A DNA stretch of 64,000 bases from positions 8,308,001-8,372,000 of the forward strand of contig NZ_CP114413.1 in the NCBI RefSeq assembly GCF_027270315.1. Direction: 5' to 3'. Numbering within the stretch: the first letter of the stretch is position 1; the number at the start of each line of letters is the position of its first letter. The notes beneath the pieces are model-generated. The model searched no databases and had not been told where the DNA came from. It was given only the letters and a program-made list of their open reading frames with translations. The translations under genes were made by a program, and so were the position numbers. Origin of the DNA: Streptomyces cinnabarinus. Its GTDB lineage: Bacteria > Actinomycetota > Actinomycetes > Streptomycetales > Streptomycetaceae. Positions 43,713 to 54,100 of the stretch are shown here, in pieces.

Positions 43713-46475
43713 CTACGGCAGCGGCTGCTCCGCCCAGATCACCTTGCCCGCGGACGTGTAGCGGGTGCCCCAGCGCTCCGAGAGCTGCGCCACCAGGAAC
43801 AGTCCCCGGCCGCCCTCGTCCGTCATGGCCGCGTAGCGCAGATGCGGTGAGGTGTTGCTGCTGTCGAAGACCTCGCAGATCAGGGTGCGGTCGTGCAGCA
43901 CCCTGACCCGGATCGGGTCGCCGCCGTAGCGGATCGCGTTGGTGACCAGCTCACTGAGGATCAGCTCGGTGGTGAACGTCAGCTCGTCCAGGCCCCAGTG
44001 CGCGAGCTGACGGCTCACCGACGCCCGTACCTTGGCCACGGCCGCCGGATCGGAGGGGATCTGCCACTCCGCGATCCGGCCGGTGGGCAGGGCCCGGGTG
44101 CGGGCGACGAGCAGGGCGATGTCGTCGCCGGGACGGTCCGGCAGGCGGGCGTCCAGCACCGTCCGGCAGGTCTCCTCCGGCGAGCTGCCGGCCCGCTCGA
44201 GTGCCGCGCGCAGCAGCTCCAGCCCCTCGTCGATGTCATGCTCGCGGTCCTCGACCAGCCCGTCGGTGTACAGCACGAGCCTGCTGCCCTCGGGCAGTTG
44301 GAGCTCGGCCGTCTCGAACGGCAGCCCGCCGAGCCCGAGCGGGGGACCGGCGGGCACGTCGGGGAACTCGACGGTGCCGTCCGGCCGGATCAGCGCGGGC
44401 GGCGGATGACCGGCCCGCGCGATGGTGCAGCGCCGGGACACCGGGTCGTACACCGCGTACAGACAGGTCGCCCCGGTCACCGGCGCCGTACTGCCCTCCG
44501 CCGCCTCGTCCTGGTCGATCCGGGCGACCAACTCGTCCAGCAGTGCGAGGAGTTCCTCCGGTGGCAGGTCCAGCGCGGAGAAGTTGTGCACCGCGGTCCG
44601 CAGCCGCCCCATGGTGGCCGCCGCGTGCAGCCCGTGCCCGACCACGTCCCCCACGACTAGGGCGACCCGGGCGCCGGACAGCGGCAGCACGTCGAACCAG
44701 TCGCCGCCCACCCCGGCCTGCGCGGGCAGATAGCGGTAGGCGATCTCCAGGGCGTTCTGCTCGGGCAGGGTGCGCGGCAGCAGACTGCGCTGGAGGGTCA
44801 CCGCCATGTTGTGCTCGCGGGTGTAGCGGCGGGCGTTGTCGATGGAGACCGCCGCCCGCGCGACCAGCTCCTCCGCCAGCTCCAGCTCCTCGGCGTCGAA
44901 CGGCTCCGGCTTCTGCGCCCGCCAGAAGCTCACCACGCCCAGCACCAGCGCCCCGGCCCGCAGCGGCACGGCGATCAGCGAGTGGATGCCGTACTCCACG
45001 ACCTGCGCGGACCGCTCCAGGTCCTGCGCCTGCCAGCCGGGCGCCTCCGCCAGCCGCGGCTCCAGCACCGCCTGTTCGTTGTCGAGCGCGCGGGCCTGCG
45101 GCGAGGTCTCCACGAACGCGATCTGCTGGCCCACCGGATACAGCGGCGCGTCCTTGCGGATGCCGCTGGAGGCGGTGCGGCGCAGCGGGGTCACCGTCTC
45201 GGCCTGGCCGCCGCTGAGCACGGAGCCGAACAGGTCCACGGTGACGAAGTCCGCGAACCTCGGCACGGCCAGCCCCGCCAGTTCCTCGGCGGTTCGGGTC
45301 ACATCCAGACTGGTGCCGATGCCGACACCGGCGTCGTAGAGCATGCTGAGCCGCTCGCGTGCCGTCTCCGCGCGGCCGGACAGGGCCCGCAGCTCGGTGG
45401 AGTCGCGCAGCGTCGCCACGCTCCCGGACGGGCCGCCGCGCAGGTTCGTCGGCCGCTGGTTCACCGCCAGCAGCCGCTCCTTGACCAGGTGCACCTCGTC
45501 GGTGGCGACCCGGCCGGAGTCCAGCAGCTCGGCGGTGTCCGGGGCCAGCCCGAGGTCGGCGACATGGCGGCCCTCGGCGTCGGCCGGCAGGTCGAGCAGC
45601 CGGTGCGCCTCGTCGTTGGCGAGCAGCAGCCGGCCCTCGTCACCGACGATGATCACGCCCTCGCGGACGGCGTGCAGCACCGCGTCGTGGTGCTCGTACA
45701 TCCGGGTCATCTCGTGCGGGCCGAGGCCATGGGTCTGCCGCAGCAGCCGTTTGCTCACCAGCGCGGTCCCGCCCGTGGACAGGGCGAGGGCCGCCGCGGC
45801 CGCGCTCAGCAGCAGCGGCAGCTGCTGGTCGGCGGTGCCGCCGACGGTCGCCGTGGTGATCCCGGCCGACACCAGGCCGACGACCTCGCCGTTGTCGTCC
45901 TCGATGGGCACGACGGCCTGCACCAGCGGCCCGATCGTGCCGATGATCTCCTCGGTCACGACCTTGCCCTCAAGGGCGGGTTCGATGGTGCCGACGAACT
46001 GCTTGCCGATGCGGTCCGGCTTGGGGTGGCTGTAGCGGATGCCGTCGGTGTTCATGACGACGATGAAGTCGACCTTGGTGTCCTCGCGGGCCGCCTCCGC
46101 GCGCGGCTGGAAGACCGACGACGGGTCCGGGGCGTCCAGGGCCTCGACGGTGCCGGGCGCGTTGGCGAAGGCCTGGGCGACGGCGACGGAGCGGTTGCGG
46201 GCCTCGCGGGTGCTGTCGTGCCGCACCTGGAGCACCAGCGCCACCACCGCGGCGACCACCAGCAGCAGCACGATGACGACCTGGAACAGGAAGACCTGGC
46301 CCGCCACGCTGATCCGGCTCAGCGGTGACCGAGGCCGCCGGCCGTGCTTCGGTGGGTGTTCGGTGTCCGGCACGCTCCCCGCGCGCACTCCGCGGGCGCG
46401 GTCGGGCGCACGGTGGGAGCGCTGACCGCTGCGGCGACGGAGCGACCGGGCCCCACGACCCGAGAGTCGGACCAT
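43713..46475 (-). CDS. Membrane SpoIIE phosphatase with Cache, PAS, GAF and RsbW-like kinase domains
   Basis: The 920-residue protein has two membrane segments (about 60-83 and 218-237) around an extracytoplasmic Cache-like domain (95-210). These are followed by a PAS domain (255-365), a GAF domain (385-545), a SpoIIE/PP2C domain (560-775; GVGGDWFDVLPL and VVGDVVGHG with metal Asp residues) and a GHKL kinase-like ATPase (790-915; LILSELVTNAIRYGG, EGGRGLFLV). It combines an anti-sigma-factor kinase and an anti-anti-sigma phosphatase in one receptor. No STAS partner gene is next to it. Confidence 0.9.
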   Translation of the reverse strand: MVRLSGRGARSLRRRSGQRSHRAPDRARGVRAGSVPDTEHPPKHGRRPRSPLSRISVAGQVFLFQVVIVLLLVVAAVVALVLQVRHDSTREARNRSVAVAQAFANAPGTVEALDAPDPSSVFQPRAEAAREDTKVDFIVVMNTDGIRYSHPKPDRIGKQFVGTIEPALEGKVVTEEIIGTIGPLVQAVVPIEDDNGEVVGLVSAGITTATVGGTADQQLPLLLSAAAAALALSTGGTALVSKRLLRQTHGLGPHEMTRMYEHHDAVLHAVREGVIIVGDEGRLLLANDEAHRLLDLPADAEGRHVADLGLAPDTAELLDSGRVATDEVHLVKERLLAVNQRPTNLRGGPSGSVATLRDSTELRALSGRAETARERLSMLYDAGVGIGTSLDVTRTAEELAGLAVPRFADFVTVDLFGSVLSGGQAETVTPLRRTASSGIRKDAPLYPVGQQIAFVETSPQARALDNEQAVLEPRLAEAPGWQAQDLERSAQVVEYGIHSLIAVPLRAGALVLGVVSFWRAQKPEPFDAEELELAEELVARAAVSIDNARRYTREHNMAVTLQRSLLPRTLPEQNALEIAYRYLPAQAGVGGDWFDVLPLSGARVALVVGDVVGHGLHAAATMGRLRTAVHNFSALDLPPEELLALLDELVARIDQDEAAEGSTAPVTGATCLYAVYDPVSRRCTIARAGHPPPALIRPDGTVEFPDVPAGPPLGLGGLPFETAELQLPEGSRLVLYTDGLVEDREHDIDEGLELLRAALERAGSSPEETCRTVLDARLPDRPGDDIALLVARTRALPTGRIAEWQIPSDPAAVAKVRASVSRQLAHWGLDELTFTTELILSELVTNAIRYGGDPIRVRVLHDRTLICEVFDSSNTSPHLRYAAMTDEGGRGLFLVAQLSERWGTRYTSAGKVIWAEQPLP

Positions 46476-46550
46476 GAGCCATGTCTACACTGCCGGACCC
46501 CAGGAGGCGAGAGGCGTCACATACTGTGACAGGCGGTTTCCGCTTTCCCG

Positions 46551-49046
46551 TCAGGTCTCGTGCCCGGGTTCGGAGCGCCGGGTGGCGAGCAGCAGTGCGA
46601 TGTCGTCGGGCCGGTCGGCGGTGTGCCGGGCGGTCGCGGTGAGCCGGTCCGCGATCTTGGCCAGCGACTGCCCGCCGGGGCAGCCGAGCGGGGCGCCGGA
46701 CCTGGCCAGCGCCACCCGCAGCCCGCCGATGCCGTCGTCGATGTCCCAGCCGGGCCGCTCCACCAGCCCGTCGGTGTACAGGGCCAGCACCGCGCCCGGG
46801 TCGATGACCAGCTCCGTCACCGGGTACTGCGCCTGCGGATCCACCCCGAGCACCACCCCGCCGGGCAGATCGACGCGGTGCGTACGGCCGTCCGGGCGGC
46901 GCAGCAGCGGCGGCAGATGTCCGGCCCGCGCCACCCTCGCCACGCCGGTGACGGGGTCGAGGCGGATGTAGCAGCAGCTCGCGAAGAGCCCGGAGTCGAT
47001 GTCGATGAGCAGCCGGTTGGTGCTGCTCATCACCTCGTCGGGCGGCCGGTCCCCGAGCGCGAACGCCCGGACGGCGGTGCGCAGCTGGCCCATGGTGGCC
47101 GCCGCCTGCACCCCGTGCCCCTGGACGTCGCCGATGACCAGCGCAAGCCCGTCCCCGGCGGCGACGACGTCGTACCAGTCCCCGCCGATCTCCATGCCCT
47201 GGGTCGCGGGCAGGTATCGCCCGGCGGTCTCCATCATCGGGTGCGCGGACAGCCGCCGGGGGAGCAGGGCCTGTTGGAGGCCGCGGGCGAGGGTCGCCTC
47301 GCTCTCGTAGCGCTGGGCCTTCTCCATGGCGTGGGCGATCAGCCCGGCGAGCGCGGTGAGCGCGGCCCGCTCCTCGGTGCTGAAGCTGCGGGGCCGGTCG
47401 AAGCCGAGGATGCAGGAGCCGACCGGGCGCCCGGAGGCGATCAGCGGCAGGAAGGCGCGGGCGCCCTCGGTGGCGTCCAGGGCGATGCCGGGGTAGGCGT
47501 CCATGAGCTGCTGCATCGAGTCGAAGAACAGGGGGCGGCCGTTGGTGAGGGTCTCCACTCCGGGCAGCCGCTTGTCGAGCCCCACGCCGTCGAACGGCGC
47601 GAGGAACCCGGGCGGGAAGCCGCTCTCCCAGGCCAGGAACAGATGGCGTTCCTGGAGCAGGTAGATCGCCAGCCGGCGCCCGCCGAACGCGGGCAGCAGC
47701 TCCCGCATGACCACCTCGGACACCTGGCGCGCGGTGACCGCCTCGGTCAGCGCGATGGCCAGCACGATGGGCCGGTACAGCGGTGCCATCGACGCCTCGG
47801 CGGCCGTCTCGGCGGTCTCGGTGACCTCGGCCGGGGTGTCGGCGGGCGCCTCGGAGACCCGGTGCGCCGGACGGACCGTGCAGGTCAGCAGGTCAGGGCC
47901 GGGGTGCAGGGACAGGGCGAGCCAGTCCCCGGCGAGATCTCCGGAGGGCCGTCCGACGTGGAAGTGCACCGGCTCCGGCGACAGCAGCGCCCCGCGCATA
48001 TGGTCCTCGCAGGCGGGCTGGGCCAGCCACGGCACGGCGTCCCACAAGGGTTTGCCGAGCAACTGCGGCCGGGACCGCCCCAGCAGCTCGGCGGCGCGCG
48101 GGTTGGCGTAGACGACGGTCCCGAGCCGGTCCAGCGCGAAGACCCCCTCGGGGAGCAGATCGGCGGCGGTGTCGGCCGCCGAGCCGGGGCCCGGGTCGAG
48201 GACGATGCCGTGCACCACCTGGCCGCCGGGGGTGCCGGGAGTGCCGTCGTAGGACGCCCAGAGCTCCACCAGCCGCAGCGCGCCGTCCGCGCCGCGCACA
48301 TACAGCGGCAGCGGGGGCGGCCGTCCGGCGGCGGTGTCCCGCAGCGCGGCCAGCAGGGGTTCGGTGTCATCGGGGGCCACGGTGCCGGCGAACGCGCGCT
48401 CGCTGCCGGCCCACTCCTCGGGCATCGCCCCGAGCACCGAGCGCAGCCGGTCGTCGGGGGCCACCGCATGCGTGGCGGGGTCCCAGGTGAAGCCTCCGGC
48501 CCGGCCGGACGGGCGGACCGCGGGCGGCCGTACGCACAGCGGTTCGCCGTCCCAGGACAGGGGGCCGTCCGACGCGTCACGCAGTTGCCGGGCCAGCGCG
48601 TCGGCGATGCGTGTCAGCCGCTCCCGCTCGGGCAGCAGCTCGGTGGCGTCCGAGGCGGACGGGCGCAGCACGGTGAGCACGCCGTACGCCGTCGTGCCGG
48701 CCGCGACGGGCACGTACAGGGAGCCGAACTGGAAGGGCAGGCTGGCCGCGAACTGGGGGTAGCGGCGCATGGTCTCGGTCGCGTTGGCGAGGACCACCTC
48801 CACGCCGAGCCGGTGCGCGTCTGAGACCGGGAAGGGCCGGTCCACATGCAGCCGCCACCAGGGCCTGAAGAGCCGGCCGGGCAGTCCGACTAGTGCGGAC
48901 AGGCGCAGCAGTCCGGGCGTGCTGGAGCGCAGATACACCCCGGCCGCGTGGCCGTCGGCGGCCCTGATCGCCTCCAGCGAGGTGTCGATCAGCGACGCCG
49001 TCGGCCGCCCGGGTGTCAGCTGAGCATGCTCGGCGCTCCCAGTCAT
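46551..49046 (-). CDS. Cytoplasmic SpoIIE phosphatase with GAF and PAS domains
   Basis: The 831-residue protein has an N-terminal GAF domain (about 10-165), PAS-like regions (185-285 and 295-400), a second GAF (420-575) and a C-terminal SpoIIE/PP2C domain (590-825; EIGGDWYDVVAAGD, VIGDVQGHGVQAAATMGQL). There is no membrane segment and no kinase domain. It should dephosphorylate STAS-type anti-anti-sigma factors in response to ligands bound by the sensor domains. It is 75 bases upstream of the other SpoIIE gene on the same strand, so the two may be related functionally. Confidence 0.9.
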   Translation of the reverse strand: MTGSAEHAQLTPGRPTASLIDTSLEAIRAADGHAAGVYLRSSTPGLLRLSALVGLPGRLFRPWWRLHVDRPFPVSDAHRLGVEVVLANATETMRRYPQFAASLPFQFGSLYVPVAAGTTAYGVLTVLRPSASDATELLPERERLTRIADALARQLRDASDGPLSWDGEPLCVRPPAVRPSGRAGGFTWDPATHAVAPDDRLRSVLGAMPEEWAGSERAFAGTVAPDDTEPLLAALRDTAAGRPPPLPLYVRGADGALRLVELWASYDGTPGTPGGQVVHGIVLDPGPGSAADTAADLLPEGVFALDRLGTVVYANPRAAELLGRSRPQLLGKPLWDAVPWLAQPACEDHMRGALLSPEPVHFHVGRPSGDLAGDWLALSLHPGPDLLTCTVRPAHRVSEAPADTPAEVTETAETAAEASMAPLYRPIVLAIALTEAVTARQVSEVVMRELLPAFGGRRLAIYLLQERHLFLAWESGFPPGFLAPFDGVGLDKRLPGVETLTNGRPLFFDSMQQLMDAYPGIALDATEGARAFLPLIASGRPVGSCILGFDRPRSFSTEERAALTALAGLIAHAMEKAQRYESEATLARGLQQALLPRRLSAHPMMETAGRYLPATQGMEIGGDWYDVVAAGDGLALVIGDVQGHGVQAAATMGQLRTAVRAFALGDRPPDEVMSSTNRLLIDIDSGLFASCCYIRLDPVTGVARVARAGHLPPLLRRPDGRTHRVDLPGGVVLGVDPQAQYPVTELVIDPGAVLALYTDGLVERPGWDIDDGIGGLRVALARSGAPLGCPGGQSLAKIADRLTATARHTADRPDDIALLLATRRSEPGHET

Positions 49047-49218
49047 CGGCCCCTACCTCGTCCGTGCGCCGTCCCACGGGGCGACACAGCAAGAATGCGC
49101 CAAAAGGCCCGCTCGCCGCACCCGGGAGGCGCAAAGGCCCCTGTGCACGGGCGCGGGCCGGTGTCGATGTGCGGCGCCGCAGCATACCGGCGGCACGGTG
49201 CGGTGCGTCCAGGGTGCG

Positions 49219-50289
49219 TCAGGGGTGCGCTCGGCGGGGCACGGCTTCGAGCACCTGGAAATGCGTGGGCGCGAGCGGCTCACTGACGTCGGTCAGTTCC
49301 AGACCGGCGGCGGCCAGCAGGTCGGCGTACTCCCTCCGGGTGCGTTCCCGGCCGCCGACCATGACCAGCATGTTCAGATCGCTCAGTACGGCGCTCAGCC
49401 GCGCCGCGGGCCCGTCGTCGTCCGGCAGGACCGCCTCGATCAGCAGCAGCCGCGCGTGGTCCGGCATGGCCCGGCGGCAGCGGCCGAGCAAGGCGTGGGC
49501 CCGCTCGTCGTCCCAGTCGTGCAGCACGTTCTTCAGGACGTAGGCGTCCCCGCCGGGCGGTACGGCGGTGAAGAAGTCGCCGGTGGTGACCGTGCAGCGG
49601 TCGGAGACCCCGGCCGCGGCGAGCACCAGCGCCGCCTCCCGCACCCCGGTCGGGGTGTCGAAGAGGACGCCCCGGCTGCCGGGGGAGGCGGCCAGCAGCG
49701 CGGCGAGCAGGGTGCCGTTGCCGCCGCCGACGTCCACGACGGTACGGAACCCGGAGAAGTCGTACCCGGCGGCCACGGACTGGGCCGCGCCCCGGGCCAG
49801 CTCCGCCATCCCCGAGTTGAACAGGGCGGAGAGATCGGGGTGCCCGCCGATGTGCCCGAACGCCGCGGTGCCGAAGACCGACTCGAACGCCGTCCGCCCG
49901 GTCCGCACGCTGTGCAGCAGTTCCCCCCACGGCCGCCACACCACCGGGGAGGTGAACAACGCGGCGATGGCGCGGGCCGGGGCGTCGGCGTCGGAGCGGA
50001 GCACCTCGCCGAAGGAGGTGAGCGCGAACAGGTCGGCGGCGGTGGGCCGCTCCACCAGCCCGAGGCTCTCCAGCGCCCGCAGCAGCCGGCGCAGCGCGTC
50101 CGGGTCGGTGCCGGTGGCCTCGGCCAGCTCGGCGCAGCTCATCGGGCCGGCGGCCAGGACGTCGGCGAGGTCGAGGCGGGCGGCGACGCCGACGGCCTGG
50201 GCGGCCATATGGCCCTGGATCAGCTGTAGCGCGCGGACCTGGTCCTCGGCCCGGGCCCGCGGGGCGGTGGATGTCTCCCTGTTGTTCAC
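49219..50289 (-). CDS. SAM-dependent O-methyltransferase
   Basis: The 356-residue protein has a winged-helix dimerisation domain (20-110), the SAM motif VVDVGGGNG (185-193) and the catalytic-region motif KNVLHDWDDERA of the plant-type / hydroxyneurosporene O-methyltransferase family. It probably methylates a hydroxyl of a secondary metabolite. GTG 50289 has GAAGGGA about ten bases upstream; the frame runs open into a decayed permease gene, which should not be counted as part of it. Confidence 0.9.
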   Translation of the reverse strand: MNNRETSTAPRARAEDQVRALQLIQGHMAAQAVGVAARLDLADVLAAGPMSCAELAEATGTDPDALRRLLRALESLGLVERPTAADLFALTSFGEVLRSDADAPARAIAALFTSPVVWRPWGELLHSVRTGRTAFESVFGTAAFGHIGGHPDLSALFNSGMAELARGAAQSVAAGYDFSGFRTVVDVGGGNGTLLAALLAASPGSRGVLFDTPTGVREAALVLAAAGVSDRCTVTTGDFFTAVPPGGDAYVLKNVLHDWDDERAHALLGRCRRAMPDHARLLLIEAVLPDDDGPAARLSAVLSDLNMLVMVGGRERTRREYADLLAAAGLELTDVSEPLAPTHFQVLEAVPRRAHP

Positions 50290-50432
50290 GGCTGCGCGTC
50301 CCTTCGGATCCGACGGTTGTCTCCGGGCGACGTGCGGGCCTGCGCGGGCACGGCTCGGGGCGTCATCGCGACCGGCGACGATGGCATCTAGGGCTCGCGC
50401 GCGGGTGGAGCGGGCGTGAAGGCGCTGGTGGG

Positions 50433-50735
50433 CTACGCCCTCGGGCGCCCCAGGACCGTGTACAGGCCCGCCGAGACAGGCCATGCCCACGGGCAGCGCG
50501 AGATCCGGGCCGCCGAGGGCCACCGCGCCGGGGACGTGGACGCCGCCGGTGTACCAGAACCGGCTGTGGCGGGTCTCGTCCGTCAGGGCCGGGCCGTCGT
50601 AGCGGTTGCGGCGCAGGACGATGTCGGTGGCGTAGACGGCCACGCTGGGGCCGAGGAGGACCACGGTGAGCTGGAGGACGTTGCCGACGGAGTCGAGGAA
50701 GTCGGAGACGAGCAGCCCGTACAGGGTGAGGCCGG
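50433..50735 (-). pseudogene. NCS1 (cytosine/purine) permease remnant
   Basis: The minus strand encodes an NCS1 permease C-terminal part: LTLYGLLVSDFLDSVGN, ATDIVLRRNRYDGPAL, HSRFWYTGGVHVPG. It then jumps within frame to ALGGPDLALPVGM, as if an inner membrane stretch had been deleted. A one-base frameshift near 50480 moves the reading to PVSAGLYTVLGRPRA and a stop at 50433. The N-terminal two thirds are absent. It is dead. Confidence 0.75.
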
Positions 50736-50762
50736 CCGCGCGGTGCCGTCGGCGATGACGCT

Positions 50763-51176
50763 CAGCGAGCGGCGAACGCGAACGGCGACAGCCTCGCCTT
50801 CTACGGCGAACTCGACACGGCTGGGGAACTGCCGCTGCGGCTGGTCCTCGGCTCCGACTGGCCGATCGCTCCCTGTCCGCCGCTGGGTGTGATGGCCGGG
50901 GCGCGGCATCGGCGACCGACTCGGGATCTGACGGGGGCGCCGCATGGGGCGGAGCAGGCGCTCAGTGGGCTTGAGGCGCTTCAGGGGATGACGGTGAATG
51001 CGGCTTGGGCGGCGGGCGAGGAGAAGGAGGCCGGGCGGATTCAGGTCGGGTACCGGGCTGACCTGACTGTCCTCGCGGCGGATCCGCTCACTGTGGACGC
51101 CACCGATCTGCCGGACCTGCCGGTGCGGCTCACCGTTGTCGACGGGAGGCCGACGTACCGCGACGTGAGTCTGTGA
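50763..51176 (+). pseudogene. Amidohydrolase (YtcJ-like) C-terminal remnant
   Basis: One open frame from about 50763 reads AANANGDSLAFYGELDTAGEL, then LVLGSDWPIAPCPPLGVM and AGRIQVGYRADLTVLAADPL. This is the last quarter of a YtcJ-type amidohydrolase, including the SDWP metal-site Asp and the closing beta-sandwich, and it ends in a normal stop. The N-terminal metal motif HxH and the barrel are missing. An ATG at 50892 could start a short product, but it could not be an enzyme. Confidence 0.75.
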
Positions 51177-51187
51177 CGATCACCGGC

Positions 51188-54100
51188 TCAGGGGTCAGAG
51201 GGGGTGGGGCGAACGTTCGCGGCCTGCGGCCCCTTCGCGCTGTCGGTGACGCTGAGGCGGACCCGTTGGCCCTCGTCCAGTGTGCGGTAGCCGCGCATGT
51301 CGATCACGGAGTAGTGGACGAAGACGTCGCGGCCGTTGTCCAGGGTGATGAAGCCGTAGCCCTTCTCCGAGTTGAACCACTTGACGGTGCCTTCCTGCTC
51401 GCCGGCGGTGTGCGGGGTGAAGGCGGGGTTTCGCACGAGGAGGACGGGGTCGTCGGCGGCGTAGTGCCGGTAGATCGAGATGCTTCCCCGGCCGTGGTTG
51501 GCGATGTCGACCAGGCTCAGGAATTCGGGGCCCCCGGGGATGCCCCTGGTGAGGGTGCTGGTGATCTCGCGGGTGAAGGCATGAGGTGTCTGCCCGGAGC
51601 GCTGTCGTTTGGTCAGCAGCGCCCAGCTTCCACCTGGGCTGACGCGAGGTGCGAACCAGGACCAAATGCGGTCCGGGTCGTGGGTGTCGGCATCGAGGAG
51701 GAGCACCTTGAACTGGGCCGGGCTTTCGTCCAGGAGGGAACGAAGCCGCCTGATCGAGAGGGCGGTTGTCGGGATGCGTTCGCCACGGGTGTCGGGAAAG
51801 GTGAGGAAGGCGTCGTCGGTCGTTTCCAGAACATGGCCCGTGTAGTACATCAGGAAGGTGTGCTCGGCCTGCATGGCCCTTTCGGCGAGTGGGACATCGA
51901 GTGTCTCGACCAAGTCGTTCCAAGCGACTCTGATATTCCGGGCGGCGAAGATCCCGTCCTCGTCGTCGGACCCCAAGGCGGACGCCAAACTGAACACAGG
52001 ATCCGCCGCGCCCGGAAGGTCCGGGAGGTCTTCGTAGCTGTCGGCTCCGATGAGTACGGCACGAGAGCGAGGTGGGTCGATGAGACCTGGGGGCGATGAC
52101 TGCTCGGACGTGGGTACGACGGGGATCGCGGGGAACGTGATCCGCGTGGCCATGAGCGTCAATGGCTCGTGGGCGAACGACACCGCCCCGATCACCGTCC
52201 CGTACAGATTGACGACGGCTGCCCCAGGAGTGGGCCACAGCGCGGAGACGACGGGTGTCAGGGAGAAGTCGTACGCGGTGGCGTCGGTGACCCGGCAGCG
52301 GAGCACCGTCAGTTCGGTGCCTCGCTCGCCGTCGAGGCCGACGACCAGGACCTGCTCTCCGGCTGCCGGTGAGGAGGCGGCAGGCACCGGCGTCACGCTC
52401 GGCAGTGCCGCGCGGGGGTTCATGTGCAGGTAGGACAGAGCTGTCTCCGTGGCCGGGCGCAGGAGCCGCGCAGCCACGACGAAGTCGCCGTGATAGGGCC
52501 ACACACGCAAGGGCTCGTCCCGGGTCGCGCCGGAGGGCCGCGTAAACGCCGTCACCACCAGCCCGTCGTCCGACAGGCGGATTCCCGAGCCGACCGGGTT
52601 TCCGCTCTGGGTCGAGACACGAACCAGCCGTTGCTCGACGTCCTTGATGAGCTCTCGGATGACGGCAATCGAGTCCGGGGAAATGTCGTGGAACGCGAAG
52701 GAGTTGTCCAGGTACCGGCCCACTTCGGCCAGACCTCTCTCCCGAGCGGCCTCCGCCAGTGCGGGAAGGGAGTCACGGTCGGCGAAGCGCGCCAGCACCC
52801 CCCAGAGTTGCTCCGGCGGGTGAATGGACGGCACCTCCACCCGGTCGACGTCTTCCATGAAGTGACTGAGTCGGTACCAGGCCTCCCTGCGTGAGGTCCG
52901 GAGCATGATCAGCGGTTCGCCCGCCACGGGTTGGCACACATAGGTGAGGGCTGCCGACATCGCCTCGGGGGTCAATTCCTCCCGTCCGTACTCGGGGAGA
53001 TAGACCTCCGTCGCGGCCGTCAGCAACTCGCGCCTCAGGTCCGGGTCATGGCCCAGCCGTCTGATGTCCAGCGCCGCCCGGAGCAGGGCTCGGGCGACCG
53101 GCGGTGCCACTTCGATCCGCCGCAGGGTCTCGGAGTCCGCGCTCCAGGTGGGAACGCGTACTACGTCGACGCCGCTGTCCGCGGGCGGCAACTCCAGGTC
53201 TGCGGCGGTGGTTTCACCGAAGACCACGATCGGTCCCGATGCCGAGTGGGGCAGGGCGTAGGCAGACGCGAGGAGGGGGAAGCGGTCGAGCAGCACGACG
53301 GAGCGAGGGGGCAACTGGGCTACCCGCGCGTTCAGTTCCGCCACGTCTCGCGGCTCCCACCACGTCCAGTCGTCCGGCAACGCGGCAACCGCCCGCAGAA
53401 TCGCCGTCGTCTTTCCCGCGCCGGGCTCGCCGACCAGCACCGTGAACGAGCTGTGCCCCTCCATCGCCCGCGAGATCACCTCGCGAAGCCGCTCATCCAG
53501 GTCCCGCACGACATAGTTCGGCAGGGTCGGAACCTCCCGCACCAGGTCCGCGATCCGATGCCACCGCGGCTCGGCCGCCTGCCCCGCCTCTCCCGCCTCC
53601 ACTCGCGCCGCAAACGGTGAAGCCCCCTCGACAACCCCCCGGTTGCCGCCGGCACCCACCGAACCGCGCCCCGCGAGAAAGTCACCCCCGCTGCTGGCCC
53701 CCCGCTCACTGACCCCGGCCCCCATCTCCCGCCGCACGACCTCCTGCACCGAGGTGATGGCATCCCGCCGCTGCCCACCGAGCAGGGCCGCCCGAACCCC
53801 GGGCCGGAAGTCGAACGGAACGCTGTCCGGGTCGGTGGTGTCCTCCCGGGCCCATGAGGTGAGGAGACCACCCAGCGCCACCTCCGCCAGATGCCCGTGC
53901 TCCGATTCCGGCAGCATGATCTGGCGGACGAGGTTCATGACCGGGAGGCTGAGGGGTACGGCGGACAGGTAGCCGGCCAGGCGCTGGGCGACCGGTGATG
54001 CCCCGGCCCTGAACCGCCTGAGGACGTCGTCGACCTCCTCGGTCTCCCCTGCACGCCGTTCACGTGACGTGAACTCCTCCGGAACCCGGGGGACCGACAG

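Noticed and set aside
50290..50664. Extension of the O-methyltransferase to about 481 codons
   Set aside because: The extra N-terminal part is the decayed permease read in the same frame; GTG 50289 with GAAGGGA gives the normal family start.
50416..50892. 158-codon plus-strand frame
   Set aside because: Antisense to the NCS1 permease remnant, and its last third reads the amidohydrolase remnant in the wrong frame.
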